Positions 33,286 through 42,391 of a DNA stretch of 46,260 bases are shown here, piece after piece (position 1 is the first letter of the stretch; the number at the start of each line of letters is the position of its first letter). Made by a program: the position numbers and the translations under genes. This stretch comes from Pseudomonadota bacterium (GTDB lineage: Bacteria; Pseudomonadota; Alphaproteobacteria; Micavibrionales; UBA2020): assembly GCA_021805245.1 (NCBI GenBank), contig JAJZFS010000089.1, positions 1 through 46,260 of the forward strand, in the 5' to 3' direction. The notes under the pieces are model-generated. The model saw only the letters and a list, made by a program, of their open reading frames with translations, did no database searches and was not told the DNA's origin.

Positions 33286-34259
33286 GTTTTTTCTGCCGGA
33301 AGCCCTTGATGAATGGCAAAGCGGGGGACCGACTGAATATCGAACTGCAGGAACGAGAGCAGCATCTGGAATCCCAAAATAACCGGCAGGGCGCTCAGCA
33401 TGACCGTGCCGGCGCTGGCGGTGACGTGCGCCGCTGCGTCGGCGCGCCATTCCGCAATGCCGAAAAATGTTCCGAAGAGCAGGAAGATGATGCCGAGCAT
33501 CAGTTCCAGAGACGCGAGGTGAAAGTCGCGCAGGAAGTAGTTGTATCCGACGCGTTTGTAGAAGTTCCGCACATGACCGCGGATAAAGGGCCAGAGGATG
33601 CTCTTGATGTCGAGGCTGCTGATCTCGTTGGCGTAGACGGCCTGCATCGGAATGTCGATCACCACGGCGTGGAGAAGATTGAGCCGGAAGAGCATGTCGC
33701 TTTCAAAGAAATAGTCGCGGGCGATCTTGTGCAGCGGCAGGCGGCGGAGGACGTTCGTGTGAATGGCGGTATAGCCGTTGTTGGGATCGAAACTATTCCA
33801 GTAGCCGCTGGAGAGCTTGGTGACGAAACTTAAGAGACCGTTGCCGAACAGCCTGATGCGCGGCATGGAGCGCACGTCCTCGGGGCGGTAAAAGCGGTTG
33901 CCTTTGGTGTAGTCGCAAAGCCCCGCCGCGATCGGCGCGACGAAGGCGGGCAGGATTTCAGGCGGCATCTGGCCGTCGCCGTCGACCTTCACGACGATGT
34001 CGGCATCGGTTTTCAGCGCGGCCTCGTATCCCGTGACCATCGCGCCGCCGACGCCCTGGTTTTTGTCGTGACGCAGGATTTGCACCCGCGGGTCGGTGCA
34101 GGCCCTTTTTATAAACTCTCCGCTCTGTTCGGGACAGGCGTCGTCAACGCAAAAAATATAGGCGGCGTTCTCCGGAATCCGCTTGATGACGTCAAGCACA
34201 TGGCCTTTGACTTTGTAACAGGGAATGACAACGGCAATGACCGGATTTTCCTTGCTCAT
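33282..34259 (-). CDS. GT2 family glycosyltransferase (polyprenyl-phosphate sugar synthase-like)
   Basis: The product is 325 residues from ATG 34259. The GT-A domain starts VIAVVIPCYKVKGHV, with the nucleotide-sugar aspartates in FCVDDACPE, NQGVGGAM, and the metal-binding DGD at 93-95 (VKVDGDGQMPPE). Two C-terminal membrane helices lie at about 250-270 and 285-308. This is the layout of DPM1/GtrB-type enzymes that move a sugar onto polyprenyl phosphate at the inner membrane; the sugar is not identifiable. I prefer ATG 34259, preceded by GGGGAAA; an in-frame ATG at 34301 lacks a ribosome site. Its stop codon overlaps the dipZ start. Confidence 0.85.
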   Translation of the reverse strand: MSKENPVIAVVIPCYKVKGHVLDVIKRIPENAAYIFCVDDACPEQSGEFIKRACTDPRVQILRHDKNQGVGGAMVTGYEAALKTDADIVVKVDGDGQMPPEILPAFVAPIAAGLCDYTKGNRFYRPEDVRSMPRIRLFGNGLLSFVTKLSSGYWNSFDPNNGYTAIHTNVLRRLPLHKIARDYFFESDMLFRLNLLHAVVIDIPMQAVYANEISSLDIKSILWPFIRGHVRNFYKRVGYNYFLRDFHLASLELMLGIIFLLFGTFFGIAEWRADAAAHVTASAGTVMLSALPVILGFQMLLSFLQFDIQSVPRFAIHQGLPAEKT

Positions 34260-34354
34260 CCCAGATTTCCCCGTGTATTGAAAGTCAGAGACTTTCTTCA
34301 TTCTTATTGCCCGATCGTTTCCTGTAATCTAGACTGTGAAAACAGGGGAAGTCA

Positions 34355-35071
34355 ATGGCAAGCGGCGGTACCGACAATACGGAAGAAGATCGCGAGTGGC
34401 TGGATTACAGGGCCAAATTCGCTGACGTTTATGACGAAGCCAACTATGCCAGCCCGCTGCAGGCGGCGGTTATGCGCGCCGGCCACCGCCTGACGGAACG
34501 CCCGTTCAACGAACAAACGCATTTCGAAAAAGTGCTGGAAGTCGGCGCGGGAACGGGGCAGCATTTCCCTTTTGTCCGTCACGGGTACGGCCAATACATC
34601 ATGACGGATATGGATCCCGCCGCGCTCGCCGTGGCCAAAAAATCTTTGGCGGGAAAAGCCGATAGCCGGCTGAGCTTCGAGGTGCAGGACGCCGCAAAAG
34701 CCGGCTATGCGGATAACAGTTTCGACCGTGTCATCGCGGTGCATCTGCTGGAGCACATCTATCAGCCGCATCTGGTGCTCAAAGACTGGCGGCGCGTGGT
34801 GAAAAACGGCGGCACGCTGTCCATCCTTATTCCCACGGACCCGGGCATGGCCTGGCGGCTGGGGCGGCATTTGGGGCCGCGCAAGAACGCGCTGGCGCAG
34901 GGCATCGCTTACGACTATGTGATGGCGCGCGAGCATGTCAACTCCTGCGTCAATCTTCTCGCCTTCATTCGCCATTACTTCCCCAAGCGGACTGAAAGCT
35001 GGTGGCCGTTCCCTGTGCCGTCGGTCGATATGAATCTGTTCTTCGCCTGCCATGCGACGGTCGAGAAGTAA
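34355..35071 (+). CDS. class I SAM-dependent methyltransferase
   Basis: The product is 238 residues. Motif I LEVGAGTGQHF lies at residues 61-71, an acidic strand-2 end is MTDMDPAALAVAK, motif II is NSFDRVIAVHLLEHI, and LKDWRRVVKNGGTLSILIPT follows. This fold is used for many small molecules and lipids (UbiE/Methyltransf_11 type), and the substrate is unknown. The segment after residue 165 (GRHLGPRKNALAQGIAYDY) is not recognised. GGGGAA at good distance supports the ATG. It is divergent from the glycosyltransferase, so a role in glycan or lipid modification is possible but unproven. Confidence 0.8.
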   Translation: MASGGTDNTEEDREWLDYRAKFADVYDEANYASPLQAAVMRAGHRLTERPFNEQTHFEKVLEVGAGTGQHFPFVRHGYGQYIMTDMDPAALAVAKKSLAGKADSRLSFEVQDAAKAGYADNSFDRVIAVHLLEHIYQPHLVLKDWRRVVKNGGTLSILIPTDPGMAWRLGRHLGPRKNALAQGIAYDYVMAREHVNSCVNLLAFIRHYFPKRTESWWPFPVPSVDMNLFFACHATVEK

Positions 35072-35077
35072 GCGCGG

Positions 35078-36094
35078 CTAGCGGCAGGCCAGCGCCTTGA
35101 AGCCGTCTTCATCCGCCAGCAGTTCCACATGTGCAAAAAGAGATTGCAACGTCTTCTCGTAGGGCAGATGTCGGTTGGCGGCGAGGTAGAGCGCGCCTTG
35201 CGGCTTGAGGGCGCGCGCGGCGGCGGCGATGATCGCCTGTCCGCGCTCCGGCAGGGTGCGTGTGCCGTCATGAAAAGGCGGGTTGAGCAGAATGGCATCG
35301 TATGAACCGCGCCGGTCGTCGGGCGTTGTCAGATCCGTCCACAAGGTTTTTACGTCCACCGCCGGATATTTTTTCCCGACATTGCAGGCGGCGATGCGGA
35401 TGGCACGGGAGTCGATGTCGGCAAGGGTCATATGCGTGACCTTGTGTGCGAGCGCAAGCGCCTGTAAAGCGAGGTATCCCCAGCCGCAGCCGAAATCCGC
35501 CACATGGCCGTGCAAATCTGCGGGCAAATGGCGGGCAAGCAGGGCGGACCCCGCATCCACCTTGTCCCAGCCGTGCAATCCGGCGCAGGAGAGAACGCCG
35601 GTTTCCGCGATGTGTTGTTCTTTGCCCTGATCGAACCAGAGGTCCGCCTGTTGTCGGTCGTATCCGCCAGCAGACGCGAAGACGATGCGCGCCTTGTTTT
35701 TGCTTTCCGTTTGCGCGGTCAGGCCGAGTTCCTCGAATAACTGCGGCAGGCGTTTGCCGCCGGCATCGTTCGGCGCGGCGGCGACGATCATGCCGTTGCT
35801 TGTGGCGCAACGCAGCGCCAGCGCGAGAAGATATTGCGTTTCCGTTTTGTCTTTGGACGGCAGCGCCCATATCGTATCGAACTTTTCATCCGGCGGAGAA
35901 TCGACAACCGCGTATCCGGCGTCGATCAGGAGGCGGGCTTTGTCGTAGCGGTGCTGGACAAGGGCGGGGGATTTCATGCCTTTGAGCACGGGCGTATTTT
36001 CGGCATTGAGGAACAAAAGACGGGAAACCGGCCCCGGCATTTCAAGCAGGTTTTTGCGGTAGGGGTAAAGAAGCGTCTCTGCCATAGAATTCAT
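35078..36094 (-). CDS. rRNA guanine-N2 methyltransferase-like protein (RsmC/RlmG type)
   Basis: The product is 338 residues with two related methyltransferase-like halves, as in RsmC and RlmG. The N-terminal half lacks a clear SAM motif. The C-terminal half has VADFGCGWGYLALQA (about residue 198), ADIDSRAIRIAACN, and the catalytic NPPF in AILLNPPFHDG (about 268), the signature for N2-guanine methylation in rRNA. It is followed by LKPQGALYLAANRHLPYE. Target G1207 of 16S rRNA (RsmC) is likely but not certain. ATG at 36094 is chosen because AAGGGTGGG precedes it; the frame is open to 36154. It is convergent with the methyltransferase upstream. Confidence 0.8.
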   Translation of the reverse strand: MNSMAETLLYPYRKNLLEMPGPVSRLLFLNAENTPVLKGMKSPALVQHRYDKARLLIDAGYAVVDSPPDEKFDTIWALPSKDKTETQYLLALALRCATSNGMIVAAAPNDAGGKRLPQLFEELGLTAQTESKNKARIVFASAGGYDRQQADLWFDQGKEQHIAETGVLSCAGLHGWDKVDAGSALLARHLPADLHGHVADFGCGWGYLALQALALAHKVTHMTLADIDSRAIRIAACNVGKKYPAVDVKTLWTDLTTPDDRRGSYDAILLNPPFHDGTRTLPERGQAIIAAAARALKPQGALYLAANRHLPYEKTLQSLFAHVELLADEDGFKALACR

Positions 36095-36190
36095 TTTGCC
36101 CACCCTTTGCCTGTATCCGCCTATCCCTTTGAAATCATATGAAGGGATTAACAATATTACTTACAATTTATCTCATATTTTCAACAGTTT

Positions 36191-36219
36191 TTGTTTAAAA
36201 TTAATTATGTAAAGATAAA
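36191..36219 (+). promoter_or_regulatory. candidate sigma-70 promoter for the TPS exoprotein
   Basis: -35 TTGTTT (36191-36196) and -10 GATAAA (36214-36219) have a 17-base spacer in AT-rich DNA. This predicts a leader of about 165 bases that includes the hairpin at 36294-36343. Confidence 0.35.
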
Positions 36220-36293
36220 ATGAAATATGGAGTAATTTAAACTAATTTGCCACGTAAATAACAAAAATGTGAGGGAAGGCAACTCGTCAAAAG

Positions 36294-36343
36294 CGCCGGG
36301 CTTTAACCAAATATAGAGGGGAACTCAAAATCTATATCCGGCG
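36294..36343 (+). ncRNA. structured leader element upstream of the TPS exoprotein
   Basis: CGCCGG (36294-36299) pairs with CCGGCG (36338-36343). Inside it ATATAGA (36311-36317) pairs with TCTATAT (36331-36337), with an 11-base bulge on the left strand only and a 13-base purine-rich loop (GGGGAACTCAAAA). The two stems stack on the right strand without a gap. It matches no riboswitch class I know. Confidence 0.4.
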
Positions 36344-36391
36344 TAAATGGCGGTACCAACGAAAAAACAAAATGACGAGTGGGGCAAGATA

Positions 36392-38890
36392 ATGCACAAA
36401 CTTACAAAATTGACGGCGACGACGGCACTGGTGACCCTCCTTGCGGGATTTACCTCACATGCCGCTTATGCTTTGAGCGCCGGTGCGCTTCCTCAAGGCG
36501 CAACCGTTGTCGGCGGCAGCGCGACCTTCAGCAATCCGACATCCACCAGTTTGACGGTTGACCAGAGTACGGAACGCTCGGTCATCAACTGGCAGTCGTT
36601 CGATATCGGCAGCAAAGCTGCGGTGCAGTTCGTTCAACCGGATGCGAGCGCGCTCACGGTCAACCGCGTCGTCGGCTCTTCGGCCAACCCCGCGCAGATT
36701 CTCGGCACGCTGAAATCCAACGGTCGGGTCATGATCCTCGATCAGAACGGCGTCCTGTTCGGCAGCAACGCAGTCATAGACGTCGGCGGCATCATCGCTT
36801 CGACGGGCGATGTCGACAATGCGCAGGTTATGTCCGGTTCCAACAGCATCGATATTACCAATATCGGCGGCGGGTCCGTCATCAACCAGGGGAGCATCAC
36901 CGCGGCGCAGGGCGGCCTTGTCGCGCTGGTCGCGCCTTATGCCGATAATAGCGGCATCATTACCGCCAACCTTGGCCGCGTCGAACTTGCCGCGGGCAGC
37001 GCCGTGACGGTGGATCTTTCCGGCGATAACCTTGTTTCCATGGCGGTGACGGGGCCGGTCGCCAATGCGCTGGCGGCAAACTCCGGCACAATCGCGGCGG
37101 ATGGCGGACGCATCGCCATGACGGCGCGTGCCGCGGCGGGCGTCGTCAGCGACGTCGTGAACATGACGGGCGTTCTGCAGGCGGATACGGTCGGCATGCA
37201 AAACGGCGAGATCGTTTTGAGCGGCGGCAGCGCAGGCATCGTCAATGTGGCCGGTACGGTGAATGCGACGAACGGCGCGACAGGCGGGCGTGTCGACGTG
37301 ACGGGCAACCAGATCGCCTTGAATAACGCACAGGTCAATGTTTCCGGCACGGGCGCGGGCGGACAAATTTATATCGGCGCCGGTCTGAGCGGTGCGCAGG
37401 ACGGCACGGATGCGCCGGCGGCGTCAACGGACATTTCTTCCGGCAGCGTCATCAACGCGGACGCGACGGATAACGGCAACGGCGGCACGGCTGTCGTCTG
37501 GGGCAGCCAGCACGACGGGTTCTACGGAACGGTGACGGCGCGCGGCGGTGCCAACGGCGGCAACGGCGGCATGGTCGAGGTTTCGACCGGCTCGGGCGTC
37601 GATTTCTCCGGCGTGGTCAATACGACCGCGGTGCGGGGCAACGTCGGCGAACTTTTGATCGATCCGGCGTCGGTCGCCATCGGCAACGGCACGCAGACGG
37701 TGAGCGGCAGCACTTATCTTAATGCGCAGAGCATTGCCGACAGTCTGGTCTTCACGTCGATCGATATTCAGGGAACCAGCAATATCGACGTGATCAACAG
37801 CATCGACCTTTCCACCAGCACTTACGGGACGCCGGTCTATCCGCTGACGCTGACGACGCCGACGTTCAATCTCAATTACAACATGAACATGGGCACGTCG
37901 AGCCAGCTCGCGCTGAATGTGACCACAATGAACCTGAACGGCCACATCACGTCCGGCGGCACTGATATCCCGCTGTCGCAGGTCAGCAGCACGGCGACGC
38001 AGGTCAACGTCATGAGCAACCTTGCCAGCATCCAGCAGGGCATGGATATCTCTTCCACGACGTTGCCCGTCACCGTCAATGTCGCCACCGGCCAGTACAA
38101 TGAGAACCTGGCCGTCAACAAGGCCGGTCTGACTCTCTCCGGCATCGTCAATGCGACGGGTGCAGGCGCGGATGCGACGGCGCCCGAGCTGTTCGGCACG
38201 GCCGCGGGCGGAAACATCATTACCGTTACGGCCAACAACGTGACGATCGACGGCTTCCACCTCAACGCGCAGGTCAGCGGCGGCTCGGTTGCGAACAGCG
38301 CTTACGGCGTCTATGCCAGCGGCGTGGATAGCCTGACGGTCGACCATAATACCTTTGACGGCTTCTCCGTTCCGGGGATCTCCACGCCGACATCGACCAA
38401 CGTCACGCTGACATCGAATACCAATATCAATGTGCCGAGCACGGGCACGGGTACCGGCACCGGCACCGGCAGTGGCGGCGGCAACGGCGGTACGGACGAG
38501 TCAGATAATGGTGATGATCATGGCGGCGATCATGGCAACCACAAAGATCATGGCCATCATTACGGCCGGGACGGCGAGCATGGCGTGGAAAATGCGGAAA
38601 CGCATGCGGCGCCGGAAGCGCAGGGAGCTCTTGATCACGCAGAGCAGGCGGGCGATCATACCCGGTCGTCAGATAAGCCCGACATCTCCGCAGTCCATGA
38701 AGGCATGGAGGCCGCGCACGCCGGCGCGGAGCGTGGCGAGACGGCACTTGATGTCGATCATCACGATGCCGTGAGAGATGCGGTCGATATCCGCACGACG
38801 GTCACGGACGCACACGATGACGGGCACGACGAAGATCATCACAAGAAGAAAGACGATAAAAAAGAGGCGCGCCACCACGACCATCGGTAA
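36392..38890 (+). CDS. TPS-domain exoprotein (haemagglutinin N-terminal family) with beta-helix and His/Asp-rich tail
   Basis: The product is 832 residues. The signal peptide (about 1-27, ending YALS) leads into a TPS domain with SVINWQSFDIGSKAAVQF, ILGTLKSNGRVMILDQNGVLFG (motif near 117-124) and VDVGGIIAST-like strands. Beta-helix repeats follow (about 160-460), then pectate-lyase-type PbH1 repeats (GQYNENLAVNKAGLTLSGI, VTIDGFHLNA, DSLTVDHNTFDGF). A Thr-Gly repeat linker begins near 685. The last 130 residues contain 21 histidines among many Asp, Glu and Lys. It is probably secreted across the outer membrane by a TpsB. No transporter gene adjoins; the one at 7740 is a candidate. ATG 36392 has GGGGCAAG upstream; an in-frame start at 36347 is less likely because the signal peptide would be displaced. 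Confidence 0.85.
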   Translation: MHKLTKLTATTALVTLLAGFTSHAAYALSAGALPQGATVVGGSATFSNPTSTSLTVDQSTERSVINWQSFDIGSKAAVQFVQPDASALTVNRVVGSSANPAQILGTLKSNGRVMILDQNGVLFGSNAVIDVGGIIASTGDVDNAQVMSGSNSIDITNIGGGSVINQGSITAAQGGLVALVAPYADNSGIITANLGRVELAAGSAVTVDLSGDNLVSMAVTGPVANALAANSGTIAADGGRIAMTARAAAGVVSDVVNMTGVLQADTVGMQNGEIVLSGGSAGIVNVAGTVNATNGATGGRVDVTGNQIALNNAQVNVSGTGAGGQIYIGAGLSGAQDGTDAPAASTDISSGSVINADATDNGNGGTAVVWGSQHDGFYGTVTARGGANGGNGGMVEVSTGSGVDFSGVVNTTAVRGNVGELLIDPASVAIGNGTQTVSGSTYLNAQSIADSLVFTSIDIQGTSNIDVINSIDLSTSTYGTPVYPLTLTTPTFNLNYNMNMGTSSQLALNVTTMNLNGHITSGGTDIPLSQVSSTATQVNVMSNLASIQQGMDISSTTLPVTVNVATGQYNENLAVNKAGLTLSGIVNATGAGADATAPELFGTAAGGNIITVTANNVTIDGFHLNAQVSGGSVANSAYGVYASGVDSLTVDHNTFDGFSVPGISTPTSTNVTLTSNTNINVPSTGTGTGTGTGSGGGNGGTDESDNGDDHGGDHGNHKDHGHHYGRDGEHGVENAETHAAPEAQGALDHAEQAGDHTRSSDKPDISAVHEGMEAAHAGAERGETALDVDHHDAVRDAVDIRTTVTDAHDDGHDEDHHKKKDDKKEARHHDHR

Positions 38891-38920
38891 ACCGGTCCCG
38901 GCAAGCGGATAGCCGGATAA

Positions 38921-39433
38921 TCAGCCGATCAGGTTTCTCATTGATTTGAGTTCATCCAGCATGGACTGGAGTTCTTCGCGCTTCTTGCTCTTCTGCGGAA
39001 CGCTGACGGGCTCTTCCGCCTGAACCTGAACATCGGATTTGGCGACGCGGGGGGTGAGGTTGCCGCGCGTGCTGTGCAGGAGCTTTTGCACGCCCTTGAT
39101 GGTGTAGCCTTCCTGATAGAGCAGGTGGTAAATGTTTTTCAGCAACTCGATGTCTTCGGGACGGTAGTAACGGCGTCCCCCGCCGCGTTTCAGCGGCTTG
39201 ATCTGGTTGAATTTGCTTTCCCAGAAGCGCAGGACGTGTTGCTGGACTTTCAGTTCATTCGCCACCTCGCTGATCGTGCGGAAGGCGGAGGGCGCTTTTT
39301 CCGGCGCCGTCTTCTTGGCGGTTTTCTTCACCGGGCGGCGGTTGGGGATATTCTGGACGGTCTGTTTTTCGGTCTGGGGCGAAGTTTTCGGTTCGGAGGT
39401 GCTGCTTGCAACTGATGACGTTGTTGAGGACAT
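38921..39433 (-). CDS. MerR-family transcriptional regulator
   Basis: The product is 170 residues. After a Ser/Thr/Lys-rich 50-residue N-terminus comes a MerR-type helix-turn-helix with wing (about 52-120): [45 protein letters not shown], stated here in pieces as [16 protein letters not shown] and [12 protein letters not shown] predicted C-terminal coiled coil ([14 protein letters not shown]) would dimerise it. No metal-binding cysteines are present. This gene commonly follows ihfA in alphaproteobacteria and its target is unknown. It is 49 bases downstream of ihfA and probably co-transcribed. Confidence 0.88.
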   Translation of the reverse strand: MSSTTSSVASSTSEPKTSPQTEKQTVQNIPNRRPVKKTAKKTAPEKAPSAFRTISEVANELKVQQHVLRFWESKFNQIKPLKRGGGRRYYRPEDIELLKNIYHLLYQEGYTIKGVQKLLHSTRGNLTPRVAKSDVQVQAEEPVSVPQKSKKREELQSMLDELKSMRNLIG

Positions 39434-39482
39434 GGGGGAGATGTTCCTTATTTCTTATTTATTATATATAGAGGTCGAATAT

Positions 39483-39779
39483 TTATTTTTCAGCGTTAAT
39501 GCGTTCCTTAAGAACGTTGCTGGCGCGGAAGGTCAGTACGCGGCGTGGAAGAATAGGCACTTCCTCTCCGGTTTTGGGATTGCGGCCGATACGCTGGCGC
39601 TTGCTGCGCACTTGAAACGTGCCGAAGGAGGAAATTTTGACCATTTCCCCTTTCTGCAGAGCTTTGCAGATCTCGGAGAGAACTGTTTCCACCAGATCGG
39701 CGGATTCGTTTCTGGAAAGACCGACTTGTTCGTAGACAGCTTGGCTCAAGTCAGCGCGTGTGATCGTCTGGTTGTTCAT
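39483..39779 (-). CDS. ihfA: integration host factor alpha subunit
   Basis: The product is 98 residues of the HU/IHF fold. Its DNA-intercalating beta arm carries [11 protein letters not shown] with the conserved proline, and [20 protein letters not shown] is typical of IHF alpha. It heterodimerises with IHF beta and sharply bends DNA at promoters, including CtrA-controlled ones in this group. ATG 39779 is preceded by GAGGTG at good spacing; a TTG at 39791 is less likely. It is placed between fabH and merR, the standard alphaproteobacterial order. The 132-base gap before it has its own promoter-like elements. Confidence 0.95.
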   Translation of the reverse strand: MNNQTITRADLSQAVYEQVGLSRNESADLVETVLSEICKALQKGEMVKISSFGTFQVRSKRQRIGRNPKTGEEVPILPRRVLTFRASNVLKERINAEK

Positions 39780-39808
39780 GTTGCACCTCAATAAAAGATC
39801 AACGTGCA

Positions 39809-39875
39809 GATACAGTATCGTTTCACAATAAGGCAGTCAATACAAAGCGTTGAGAAATAAAGTTACAGTATTGAC
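39809..39875 (-). promoter_or_regulatory. ihfA promoter with palindromes
   Basis: On the minus strand -35 TTGACT (39840-39835) and -10 TACTGT (39817-39812) have a 17-base spacer. The -10 lies inside the palindrome GATACAGTATC (39809-39819). The -35 lies inside one arm of an exact 8-base inverted repeat, GTCAATAC (39836-39843) and GTATTGAC (39868-39875), whose arms are 32 bases apart centre to centre. Confidence 0.45.
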
Positions 39876-39911
39876 GGGCCTGAAACCCGCGTATAACAAG
39901 GGGTTAGAGCG

Positions 39912-40889
39912 TCACCAGCGCACCAGCGCCGCACCCCATGTAAAGCCTCCACCCATCGCTTCCATGAGAATCAGATCGCCGGACTGGATTCGTCCGTCTT
40001 CAACCGCCGTGCAAAGCGCGAGGGGAATCGAAGCGGCCGATGTATTGCCATGTTGTTCAACTGTTAATACAACGCGTTCCGGCGGCAGACCGAGCTTTTG
40101 CGCCGTCGCATCAATGATTCTTTTATTGGCCTGATGTGGCACAAGCCACTGAATATCTTTTCCTTCCAAGCCATTAGACTTAAGAGCTTCAACCACTACT
40201 TCACCCATGCGCGTCACGGCATGGCGGAAAACCTCGCGGCCGTTCATGCGCACATGGCCGGTTGTTTGCGTTGTGGCAGGGCCGCCGTCGACGTAAAGTT
40301 GCCCGCGGTGTGCACCCTCGGAGTGAAGGTGCGTCGAAATAATGCCGCGATCTTCTTTTGTTCCTTTTGCTTCGTCGTCCGCTTCCAGAATGACGGCGCC
40401 CGCGCCATCGCCGAACAGAACGCAAGTCGTACGGTCCGTCCAGTCGAGCAGGCTGCTGAAACGTTCCGCGCCGATCACCAATGCACGGTTGATCTGGCCG
40501 GATTTCACGAAATTATCAGCGGTCGCCAAAGCATATATAAAGCCGGAGCAGACGGCCTGAATGTCGAAGGCGAATCCCCTGTCGCCCATGCCGAGGTTGT
40601 CCTGCACGGTGACAGCCGTTGCGGGGAAGGTCTGGTCGGGCGTGGTCGTCGCAAGGAAGATGGCGTCTATATCTTTGCTTTCCAGTCCGGCTTTTGCGAG
40701 GACGCGGCGTGCGGCGCGCGTCGCCATGTCGGATGTCGTTTCCTTTTTGGCGGCAATATGGCGCGCCTTGATGCCGGTGCGCTGTTCGATCCATTCATTC
40801 GAGGTGTCGATGATCTTGGCGAGATCGTCGTTGGTCATGACGCCTTCCGGCAGGTAAGAGCCGCAGCCGATGATCCGCGTGCGTCTCAT
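39912..40889 (-). CDS. fabH: beta-ketoacyl-ACP synthase III
   Basis: The product is 325 residues with the full catalytic triad: Cys114 in QAVCSGF, His in [10 protein letters not shown] (about 253) and Asn in [12 protein letters not shown] (about 283). FabH starts fatty-acid synthesis by condensing acetyl-CoA (or a branched acyl-CoA) with malonyl-ACP. The C-terminal [13 protein letters not shown] is typical. Its ATG overlaps the plsX stop (ATGA at 40889-40886), so the two are translated together in the lipid operon with rpmF. Confidence 0.97.
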   Translation of the reverse strand: MRRTRIIGCGSYLPEGVMTNDDLAKIIDTSNEWIEQRTGIKARHIAAKKETTSDMATRAARRVLAKAGLESKDIDAIFLATTTPDQTFPATAVTVQDNLGMGDRGFAFDIQAVCSGFIYALATADNFVKSGQINRALVIGAERFSSLLDWTDRTTCVLFGDGAGAVILEADDEAKGTKEDRGIISTHLHSEGAHRGQLYVDGGPATTQTTGHVRMNGREVFRHAVTRMGEVVVEALKSNGLEGKDIQWLVPHQANKRIIDATAQKLGLPPERVVLTVEQHGNTSAASIPLALCTAVEDGRIQSGDLILMEAMGGGFTWGAALVRW

Positions 40890-41980
40890 GCAAGCACCTC
40901 TTCTTTAGTCGGGGAAGAATCATGTTGATGTGAGCCAATTCCCATACTTTCAAGTTCTTGCGCGACTTTCTTGTTAAACTGCATGAGAGCCATGTCAGCC
41001 GCTACGCCGATCGCGTTGGCAAAGCCGATCGCGTTCGTGCCGCCGTGGCTTTTGATACACAGGCCTTTAAGCCCCATAAAGCTGGCGCCGTTATAATGGT
41101 TCGGGTCGAGCCGTTTCTTCAGCGTCATAAAACAGGGCAGGGCGACGGCGATGCCCGGCAGGCAGAGGATGGCCCCGATCTTTCCGAGCCATGAGGCGAT
41201 GAGCGTTTGCCTGACAAGGCTGCCGAGCAGTTTGGCCGTGCCTTCGATGGCCTTGAGGACGATGTTTCCCGTGAAACCATCCGTGACGACGACGTCTACC
41301 GTGCCGCTGCTGATGTCGTTGCCTTCGACGAAGCCGATATATTTGCCGGGCAGGTGCGATGCGGCTTCCAGCAGTTCCGCCGCGCCCTTGACCGTTTCGT
41401 CGCCTTTCATCTGTTCGGAGCCGACATTGAGCAGGCCGATGCGCGGCTCGGCCGTTTTCATGATCTCGCGTGAGAAAACGCCGCCAAGGGTCGCGAATTC
41501 AAGCAGATTTTGCGGCGAACATTCCACATTCGCGCCCAGGTCGAGCATGACGACGCCGCGTCCTGCGACCTTTGTCGGCATATAGGTTGCGATGGCGGGA
41601 CGCGTGATGCCGGGCAGGGCTTTGAGAACGAACTTCGCCATGGCCATCAACGCGCCGGTGTTGCCGGCGGAGACGACGCAATCGGCCTCGCCGTTGCCCA
41701 CGGCGTCGATGGCAAGGCGCATGCTGGAGTTGCGCCCCTGACGGAGCGCGACCGAGGGTTTGTCCTCGCTGGTGACGCGGTCCGGCGTATGGCGCAGTTC
41801 CATCACGGCTTCGAGACCGGGATGCTTCCTGATCAGCGGGCCGATCTTCTTTTCGTCGCCGAAGATAATGAATTTCGCCTGTGGATATTTTTTGCGTGCA
41901 AGCCACGCTCCCTCAACAACGATATTGGGCGCATGATCGCCGCCCATGCCGTCTAGGGATATGACCAGTCCGTTTTCCAA
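40886..41980 (-). CDS. plsX: phosphate acyltransferase PlsX
   Basis: The product is 364 residues, starting [18 protein letters not shown], the signature of Pls[13 protein letters not shown] and [17 protein letters not shown] are also present. It converts acyl-ACP to acyl-phosphate for phospholipid synthesis at the membrane surface. The start appears to be TTG at 41980 (the frame has no ATG or GTG before the conserved SLDGMGGD), with AGG upstream. It sits between rpmF and fabH; the overlap with fabH is four bases. Confidence 0.96.
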   Translation of the reverse strand: MENGLVISLDGMGGDHAPNIVVEGAWLARKKYPQAKFIIFGDEKKIGPLIRKHPGLEAVMELRHTPDRVTSEDKPSVALRQGRNSSMRLAIDAVGNGEADCVVSAGNTGALMAMAKFVLKALPGITRPAIATYMPTKVAGRGVVMLDLGANVECSPQNLLEFATLGGVFSREIMKTAEPRIGLLNVGSEQMKGDETVKGAAELLEAASHLPGKYIGFVEGNDISSGTVDVVVTDGFTGNIVLKAIEGTAKLLGSLVRQTLIASWLGKIGAILCLPGIAVALPCFMTLKKRLDPNHYNGASFMGLKGLCIKSHGGTNAIGFANAIGVAADMALMQFNKKVAQELESMGIGSHQHDSSPTKEEVLA

Positions 41981-42040
41981 AGGGGACGCCTTTGTTATTA
42001 TAGTGGGTTATCGCAGCAGGAAAGCCGCGGCTGGAAGGCT

Positions 42041-42217
42041 TTAGTCAACGTCGATGACTTGCTGGCCTTTATACATGCCGGTCTTCAGGCAGACATGGTG
42101 CGGGCGCACCATTTCACCCGTGTGCTTGTCTTCCACGACAGCGGGAGACTTCAGCGCATGATGGGAGCGGCGCATGTCGCGTCTCGACTTTGATGTTTTT
42201 CTTTTTGGAACAGCCAT
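42041..42217 (-). CDS. rpmF: 50S ribosomal protein L32
   Basis: The product is 58 residues, beginning [20 protein letters not shown] and ending [12 protein letters not shown], which is the alphaproteobacterial bL32 form without the four zinc cysteines (one Cys in HHVCLK). It belongs to the large ribosomal subunit. It leads the rpmF-plsX-fabH operon, which links ribosome and lipid synthesis. The plsX start follows 60 bases downstream. A possible promoter lies in the divergent gap toward ctrA. Confidence 0.96.
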   Translation of the reverse strand: MAVPKRKTSKSRRDMRRSHHALKSPAVVEDKHTGEMVRPHHVCLKTGMYKGQQVIDVD

Positions 42218-42355
42218 GGTTTGTGTACTCTCTCAAAATTAAGCAGCTTCATTACATAAGGAAAAATCGCTGATCAGGCAAGAAAAATCACCTGCTCCGG
42301 CGTCGCAAATGCGTTTTTTTAAAGAGTTTTTTAATTATTATGAAAAATAGATTAC

Positions 42356-42391
42356 GATTCAAGTTAACCAAGGTTAATTTTGTGGTATAAT
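42356..42391 (+). promoter_or_regulatory. ctrA promoter with GANTC site and TTAACC-N2-GGTTAA palindrome
   Basis: GATTC at 42356-42360 is a CcrM GANTC site. TTAACC (42364-42369) and GGTTAA (42372-42377) form a palindrome. TATAAT (42386-42391) is a perfect -10; the left arm TTAACC sits 16 bases before it and matches -35 at four of six positions. In Caulobacter, CcrM methylation and CtrA itself control ctrA promoters with such elements; the transfer of that logic here is inference. Confidence 0.6.

Larger units (their letters stand above)
36095..36391. other. AT-rich leader and promoter region of the second TPS exoprotein gene
   Basis: No gene was seen in these 297 bases. It holds a candidate promoter (36191-36219) and a composite hairpin (36294-36343), described separately. 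The block 36130-36260 is very AT-rich compared with flanking genes. Confidence 0.5.

Noticed and set aside
38898-38916. CCGGC/GCCGG hairpin between the TPS exoprotein and merR as a terminator
   Set aside because: Only five pairs with a nine-base loop and no T-run on either strand; too weak to call.
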